Source of the DNA: an uncultured Sutterella sp.
GTDB lineage: Bacteria; Pseudomonadota; Gammaproteobacteria; Burkholderiales; Burkholderiaceae_F
Reading direction: 5' to 3'
Assembly (NCBI GenBank): GCA_905192805.1
Contig: CAJJMF010000085.1
Coordinates: 1-10,424 of the forward strand
Length of the DNA stretch: 10,424 bases
Shown here piece after piece: positions 5,911 to 10,424 of this stretch; within the stretch, counting starts at the first letter, position 1; each line of letters starts with the position of its first letter. Under the pieces are notes generated by a model that worked only from the letters and a program-made list of their open reading frames with translations, was not told where the DNA came from and searched no databases. Both the position numbers and the translations under genes were made by a program.

Positions 5911-8436
5911 ATGACGGTTCGCTTCAACCATGACACAACGAACGCATCCGCTTCGCCCGAGACGGGCGGGGCGGAAGACGGGCGTGCGTCGCGGTTTCAG
6001 CGCCTGCGTGCGATCCTGTGGATGGCCCTCGTGGTGATGACGGCCCTCGGACTTTTTTTCTCGGGGAGCTTCACGCGTATTGAAACCGATGTGATGGCGC
6101 TCCTTCCGGTCGACGACGAGACGGCGTTGTCGCTTGAGGATCAACGCGCGTTAACGGATACGCTCTCCGGGCAACTCCTCTGGGTCGTGGAAGGGGAAAA
6201 AGAGGACGTGGAGGCGCTCTACGTGGGATTGGCCAAGTCGGGCCTGGTGACGCACCTCCGAGGGCCGATGACCGCCGCCATGGAAGCCGCCTGGGGGCGG
6301 GCTGCGTTTGACGCGCGTTTAGCGCTTGCGGACCCCAGAACCCTCACACACGATTGGACCCTGCCCCATGCTGCGCCCGAGCGCCCCAGGGAAGGGGAGC
6401 AGGCAGAGAACGCCACACCACCTGGCGTCAGTAAGACCCTCTCGCTTCTTTTTTCGCCCGTGGGGCCACGTGGCAGTGAAGTCGTTAACGATCCTTTCCT
6501 CTTAACGCGCCAATCGCGGTTATTGCAGGCCACGCCTCGCACCGTTACGGTCCACGATGGCTGGCTCACGGTGACGGGTGAACGCGATACCCCGAACGCC
6601 CCCCGGGCCTGGTTACTGTCGGGGAGCGTGGCCCAGGGACACGCCGCGGGCTTAGCCGCCCGAACCACTGTCGAGGCGTTAACCACGCTCGAAGACGAGG
6701 TCCGCTCACGCGCGAAGGCGCAAGCGCGTCACGTTCAGATATGGCACCAAGGCGCGATTTGGCATTCGGCCGAAGCTGCCCAACGCGCTCAAACCGATAT
6801 GACGCGCCTAGGGGGCGCGAGTATCGTACTCTTGGCGCTCCTGCTACTCGCTGCCTACCGGAGTCTCTTACCCTTGGTTTTAACCTTCACGTCGATTGCC
6901 GTTGGGGCGATCGTCGGGATTGCCGCCACGATCGCGGTTTTTGGCTCGATTCATAGCTTGACTCTCGTGATGTGTTTAAGCCTCGTGGGGATTTGTGCGG
7001 ACTATACGACCTATGTCGTAACACGGCGCCGCTATGGGGCCGCGCACGAGCGTGGCTCCGCAACGATCGCAGCGCTACGCCCCACGCTCTGGCATGCGCT
7101 CCTTTCGACCGTGGCGGCTTACGGTCTTATGGGCTTGGCACCCTTCCCAGGGTTACGGCAATTGGCGCTGTTTGCGGTCGTGGGGATCGCGAGCGCGTGG
7201 CTGACCGTGATGTGGGTGTTTCCGTTTTTTGTTGCACGGATTGACGCGATTGGCGCGCCCGCGCCACGGTTCGTGCCCGCCGTTACTCGGGTAACCCAAC
7301 ACCCCCGTGCGGTGCGCGTTTTCGTCCTTCTCTGGACGCTCGTTGCCCTCACGGGACTTGTGACGGCGCACTATAGTGACGACGTGCGGATGCTGCAAAC
7401 CCCGAGTGCGACCTTAACGGCGCACGAAGCGGCCATCAAAGCGCACTTAGGGGAAGACATGAGTCAAACGGGATTTGTGGTGACGGCCCCCGATGCCGAG
7501 ACGCTGCTCAGCCGGCTCGACGCGCTACGCCAAACGCTTGCCCCTTGGGAAGCCAAGGGGATCGTCATCCCGTCCGTGACCGCCTTTCCGTTACCCGAAG
7601 CGACGCAAGCGGCACTTCGCCAAACGTTGCGTGACGCCTGGGGACCCTTACAGAGAGCGTATGCGGACGCCGGGATAGCGCTCACCACCCCAAACTTACC
7701 GCCCGTCTATTCGTTACGTGACTGGTTAGCGAGCCCCTTAGGGGAGGCGAGTGCGTGGATGCTACGTACCCCGGAGACAACGCAGGATCTAGGTGTGGCT
7801 GACCGCCCATCCCGAGCGCCTTACCTCGCGATGATCCCGGTGCGCTTAACCGACGTGGGGCGTGCGCAAGGTGCGCAGGTCGCCGAGGCCCTTAAGGCGG
7901 CGGGCGAAGCGATCCCGGGCGTGGTGTGGCAAAACCGCCGGGCAGCGATTGAACGCGCCTTAGGGCACACCAAGACAACGCTCTTTTGGCTTTTGGGCGC
8001 CTCGGTACTCGTCTTAAGTGCGAGTCTCATTCACCGTTTTGGACGACGCCGTGGCGTGAAGGCGAGTGGCGTCTTAGCGCTCGCGCTTCTGACGGCCTTG
8101 GCCAGCACGGTAGTGATTGGGGAACCCATCAATCTCTTTAGTCTTTTTGCCCTCATTGTGGTTTTGGGGGTCGGGATTGACTACGTGGTCTATTATGGGG
8201 ACTTTCAAGCCGAGCCCGAAACGAGCCTACGGGCGATGACGGTGGCGCTTCTTTCGACCCTCTTTTCGCTCGGGATTTTAACCTTGAGTGGGACGGCGGC
8301 GGTGGTCAATTTTGGCTGGGTGTTAACCGTGGGCGTCGCGAGTGCGTTTGTGTTGGCGCCCTTGGTCTTAACCGACGCGAAGGCCGTGCGAACAGTCGCG
8401 AAGACGCCCAGAAACGATAAGGAATCAAGAACGTGA
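5911..8436 (+). CDS. apeM: MMPL/RND-superfamily inner-membrane exporter
   Basis: 841 residues in the two-fold layout of MMPL/RND transporters: an N-terminal tail of about 30 residues rich in Thr, Ser, Ala and Gly, a first helix at ~33-52, a large periplasmic domain, a helix bundle at ~303-445, another helix at ~470-490, a second periplasmic domain, and a second bundle from ~690 to ~830. Each bundle has the G-x-x-x-D-Y motif: GICADY with Asp364 and GVGIDY with Asp757, which in this family lie on the proton pathway. It is expected to use the proton gradient to move a lipid-like product out of the inner membrane, here most likely the APE lipid, working with the LolA-like protein upstream and the lipoprotein downstream. 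Its stop shares a base with the apeN ATG (TGATG). Both halves are complete; the polar N-terminal tail is the only unusual part. Confidence 0.92.
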   Translation: MTVRFNHDTTNASASPETGGAEDGRASRFQRLRAILWMALVVMTALGLFFSGSFTRIETDVMALLPVDDETALSLEDQRALTDTLSGQLLWVVEGEKEDVEALYVGLAKSGLVTHLRGPMTAAMEAAWGRAAFDARLALADPRTLTHDWTLPHAAPERPREGEQAENATPPGVSKTLSLLFSPVGPRGSEVVNDPFLLTRQSRLLQATPRTVTVHDGWLTVTGERDTPNAPRAWLLSGSVAQGHAAGLAARTTVEALTTLEDEVRSRAKAQARHVQIWHQGAIWHSAEAAQRAQTDMTRLGGASIVLLALLLLAAYRSLLPLVLTFTSIAVGAIVGIAATIAVFGSIHSLTLVMCLSLVGICADYTTYVVTRRRYGAAHERGSATIAALRPTLWHALLSTVAAYGLMGLAPFPGLRQLALFAVVGIASAWLTVMWVFPFFVARIDAIGAPAPRFVPAVTRVTQHPRAVRVFVLLWTLVALTGLVTAHYSDDVRMLQTPSATLTAHEAAIKAHLGEDMSQTGFVVTAPDAETLLSRLDALRQTLAPWEAKGIVIPSVTAFPLPEATQAALRQTLRDAWGPLQRAYADAGIALTTPNLPPVYSLRDWLASPLGEASAWMLRTPETTQDLGVADRPSRAPYLAMIPVRLTDVGRAQGAQVAEALKAAGEAIPGVVWQNRRAAIERALGHTKTTLFWLLGASVLVLSASLIHRFGRRRGVKASGVLALALLTALASTVVIGEPINLFSLFALIVVLGVGIDYVVYYGDFQAEPETSLRAMTVALLSTLFSLGILTLSGTAAVVNFGWVLTVGVASAFVLAPLVLTDAKAVRTVAKTPRNDKESRT

Positions 8437-9194
8437 TGCGTACGTCACCCTCCCTTTTTTCTCCCCGACGTATAGTGACCCTTGCCTCGTGGGCAGGGGG
8501 GAGCCTCCTCGCCTTTATGATGCTTGCGGGCTGTACGACGATGACGTCAACCACAACAACGATCGAGGCGGGTGAGCACGAGGCGGCCTTTAACGTGACG
8601 CCCGACGTGCGGCTGCCACTGCCCTCAGCGGTGTGTTCCGTGGGAGAAACGAGTGCTACGCTACTCACCTTTGACTATGCGGGGAAAACCCATCCGTTGA
8701 TTGCCTTGACGCGCTGTAGTGCGGGTAAAGCGGGGGCAGGGCCACGCCTCACGATGTGGGGATTAACGACAACGGGGATGCGACTCTTTACGATTGACTG
8801 GGAAGGCACGCACGTGGCGGCGCAGTCACACCTCCCCCCTCAGGTGGCCAAAACGATCGCGGGCCTACCCGATTCCCGCCAAGTGTTAGGCGACTATGCA
8901 CTCGCGCATTTAACCCTGAGCGAGTGGGCCCCCTACTTAGCGAAGGCCGTGGGAGCGAAGGGGCCGTTGACCTTGACGGACGACGAGGCGGGGACGCGTA
9001 CGCTGCGCGATGCGGCGGGGAACGTCCTCGAGACGATCACGTATACGAATACCGATACGAACACCGCTACGAACACCGCTACGCGTGAAGGGCGTAAGCG
9101 CCTTCCCGCGCGACTCGAGCAGCGGGTCTTTCACTACCGGATTACGTTTGAAGCGCTCCCGATGGACGACTTTACGATTCCTACCAACGATTAA
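8436..9194 (+). CDS. apeN: DUF3261-type outer-membrane lipoprotein
   Basis: 252 residues from the ATG at 8436, which overlaps the apeM stop. A GTG at 8433 directly before it is 9 bases from AAGGA (8419-8423) and is an equally possible start, adding one residue. The signal is of lipoprotein type: basic residues at 11-12, a hydrophobic core, then lipobox LAGC with Cys33 as the lipidated residue. Thr follows the Cys, not Asp, so sorting to the outer membrane is expected. A Thr-rich tether (TTMTSTTTTIE) precedes the mature domain, which contains the R-L-T-x-W-G-L pattern and a YRITFEALP end typical of the DUF3261 proteins in APE clusters. Its function is unknown; from context it may anchor or receive the pigment lipid at the outer membrane. 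A 12-base repeat encodes a Thr/Asn insert near residues 203-217. Confidence 0.85.
   Translation: MRTSPSLFSPRRIVTLASWAGGSLLAFMMLAGCTTMTSTTTTIEAGEHEAAFNVTPDVRLPLPSAVCSVGETSATLLTFDYAGKTHPLIALTRCSAGKAGAGPRLTMWGLTTTGMRLFTIDWEGTHVAAQSHLPPQVAKTIAGLPDSRQVLGDYALAHLTLSEWAPYLAKAVGAKGPLTLTDDEAGTRTLRDAAGNVLETITYTNTDTNTATNTATREGRKRLPARLEQRVFHYRITFEALPMDDFTIPTND
9045..9083 (+). repeat. 12-base in-frame tandem repeat inside apeN
   Basis: Three units (acgaataccgat, acgaacaccgct, acgaacaccgct) plus three more bases of a fourth encode TNTDTNTATNTAT. Copy-number change would add or remove four residues without a frameshift. It lies in what is probably a surface loop before the final strands of the domain. Confidence 0.85.
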
Positions 9195-9217
9195 CAACGC
9201 ACGAAGGCTAACGACAC

Positions 9218-9223
9218 AAAGGA
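9218..9223 (+). promoter_or_regulatory. ribosome binding site that decides the apeO start
   Basis: AAAGGA lies six bases before the ATG at 9230. The next in-frame ATG at 9251 would remove residues that form the first strand of the ketosynthase fold (WRIRAMAGINALG), so 9230 is preferred. Confidence 0.65.
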
Positions 9224-9229
9224 CAGAGT

Positions 9230-10420
9230 ATGAAGTGGAGAATACGGGCGATGGCGGGGATTAACGCCTTAGGCGACACGGTGAGCGCTATGCGTGAGGC
9301 GTGGGCACAGAACCGAGCGCCGGGGATGCGACGATTGCCCGACAATTTACGGCTCACCTCCGGCAAAACCCCGTTTTATGGGTTTGCGGTAGGCGACTTA
9401 GCCCCGTTGCCGCCCCATACCCCCCGCGAACACACCTCGCGCAATAACCAACTCCTCTGGACGGGGGTAGCGCGCGATGAGGACACCTGGAAGGCCTTGT
9501 TAGGAAGCGTGGCCCCTGATCGCGTCGCGGTCGTCTTAGGCACGAGCACTTCGGGCTCGCAAGAAGCCTTGGCGTGGGTGAGCGGGGAGAACCCTGCGTG
9601 GGAGGCGTCCCCAACCCCTTATGCCTTGACGACGGAGCCCTTTTCCGGCTGGGCCCAAGAAATGGGCGATCCGGCCCGCTTTTTAGCGCGAACCTTGGGG
9701 CTCACGGGCCCAGCGTACGTGGTGTCGACCGCCTGCACCTCGTCCGCGCGTGCCCTCATCTCGGGCGCCCGTTTGATCGAAGCGGGACTCGTGGACGCAG
9801 CCATCGTGGGGGGCGTGGATACCTTGGCGCAAATGCCTTTAAATGGGTTTGATGCGCTGGGGGTGTTGGCCAGCGACTTAACCCAACCCTTGAGTCGCGA
9901 TCGCGCGGGGATTACGATTGGGGAAGCGATGGGGTTAGTGTGGCTCGAGCGTGCGCCCGACGGGGCGAGCCCGTCCGAGGGGCTTTACCTCTTGGGTTGG
10001 GGCGAAAGTAGTGATGCGTACCATATGTCGTCCCCTGAACCCGAGGGGCGCGGCGTGGAAGCGGCGCTTCGTCACGCCCTTGCGCTGACGGGCCTCGCGC
10101 CCGAGGCGATCGATTACGTGAATCTGCATGGCACGGGGACACGGCAAAACGACAGCGCGGAGTGTCAGGCGATCGCGCGGGTGTTGGGCGACAAGGCGTG
10201 GGTGAGTTCCACTAAGGCCTTAACGGGACACACGTTAGGGGCGGCGGGCATCACCGATGCGCTCCTCACCCTGGGGCTGCTTGAGGCAGGGGGTGGTGTG
10301 CTGCCCGGCCAATTTGACCCCGTTTGGGGGGCAAGTGGCGTTATTTCCCCCGCAGGAAGCGTATGGGACGTGACGGTCGCGCACGTGCGTCGTGTGGGGT
10401 ACCGCGTATCGGTAGCATAG
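9230..10420 (+). CDS. apeO: beta-ketoacyl-ACP synthase of the aryl polyene type II PKS (ApeO-like, active subunit)
   Basis: 396 residues, a complete thiolase-fold condensing enzyme. The nucleophile is Cys169 in STACTSSARAL; the two histidines are His300 (NLHGTGTRQND) and His334 (TGHTLGAAG), with the family lysine Lys329 just before the latter. A full Cys-His-His set means it is a working ketosynthase and not a chain-length factor, which would have lost the Cys. In the E. coli pathway ApeO pairs with a chain-length-factor-like partner (ApeC) and elongates the aryl starter with malonyl-ACP. That partner is not in this window. The gene follows apeN after 35 bases and ends four bases before the right edge; a second dehydratase and a ketoreductase gene are expected beyond. 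It could alternatively correspond to another APE ketosynthase such as ApeR, but its place directly after the DUF3261 gene favours ApeO. Confidence 0.9.
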   Translation: MKWRIRAMAGINALGDTVSAMREAWAQNRAPGMRRLPDNLRLTSGKTPFYGFAVGDLAPLPPHTPREHTSRNNQLLWTGVARDEDTWKALLGSVAPDRVAVVLGTSTSGSQEALAWVSGENPAWEASPTPYALTTEPFSGWAQEMGDPARFLARTLGLTGPAYVVSTACTSSARALISGARLIEAGLVDAAIVGGVDTLAQMPLNGFDALGVLASDLTQPLSRDRAGITIGEAMGLVWLERAPDGASPSEGLYLLGWGESSDAYHMSSPEPEGRGVEAALRHALALTGLAPEAIDYVNLHGTGTRQNDSAECQAIARVLGDKAWVSSTKALTGHTLGAAGITDALLTLGLLEAGGGVLPGQFDPVWGASGVISPAGSVWDVTVAHVRRVGYRVSVA

Positions 10421-10424
10421 GGCG

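Noticed and set aside
9251..10420. Shorter ketosynthase start at the ATG at 9251
   Set aside because: It would lose the first beta strand, and the site at 9218-9223 fits the ATG at 9230 better.
9230..10420. Ketosynthase as a chain-length factor
   Set aside because: Cys169, His300 and His334 are all present; chain-length factors lack the active-site Cys.

Overview
The window is the middle of an aryl polyene (APE) pigment cluster from a Gram-negative bacterium, most likely a beta- or gammaproteobacterium. Support for that placement comes from a Sec-exported LolA-like protein, a lipoprotein with an outer-membrane-type sorting signal, an MMPL exporter and an LpxL/HtrB-type acyltransferase. I cannot name the genus. 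Base composition is GC-rich, yet leucine is written mostly with CTC, TTA and TTG and seldom with CTG.

All genes are on the + strand. Layout: 3' end of a COG4648 membrane protein (ApeG-like, 2-550); a 207-base gap with a doubtful short ORF and a 9-base repeat; AMP-dependent acyl-ACP ligase (ApeH-like, 758-2296); hotdog dehydratase (ApeI-like, 2286-2735); glycosyltransferase-acyltransferase fusion (ApeJ-like, 2732-4642); hotdog thioesterase (ApeK-like, 4635-5126); LolA-like carrier (ApeL-like, 5114-5869); MMPL exporter (ApeM-like, 5911-8436); DUF3261 lipoprotein (ApeN-like, 8436-9194); ketosynthase with an intact active site (ApeO-like, 9230-10420). As I remember it, this order matches letters G to O of the Escherichia coli ape cluster one for one, and I assigned the symbols on that basis.

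Expected joint function, from work on this family: the ligase activates an aromatic acid and loads it on an ACP. The ketosynthase, with a chain-length-factor partner, a ketoreductase and the dehydratase, extends it to a conjugated polyene. The GT2/acyltransferase fusion probably helps build the lipid or sugar carrier of the pigment. The thioesterase may edit or release chains. The exporter, LolA-like protein and lipoprotein are likely to move the product to the outer membrane. The ACPs, ketoreductase, second dehydratase, chain-length factor, methyltransferase and second acyltransferase of such clusters are not in this window and should lie on either side.

Four consecutive junctions from apeH to apeL overlap, and apeM/apeN share a base, so one long transcript with translational coupling is likely. 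The only real breaks are the apeG-apeH gap (207 bases), the apeL-apeM gap (41) and the apeN-apeO gap (35). I see no RNA genes, mobile elements, CRISPR array, convincing promoter or terminator. The system is a known type. The points most worth checking are an Arg where FabZ has its catalytic Glu in the dehydratase, the odd apeG-apeH gap, and Thr/Asn/Ala-rich repeats at several places in the cluster.
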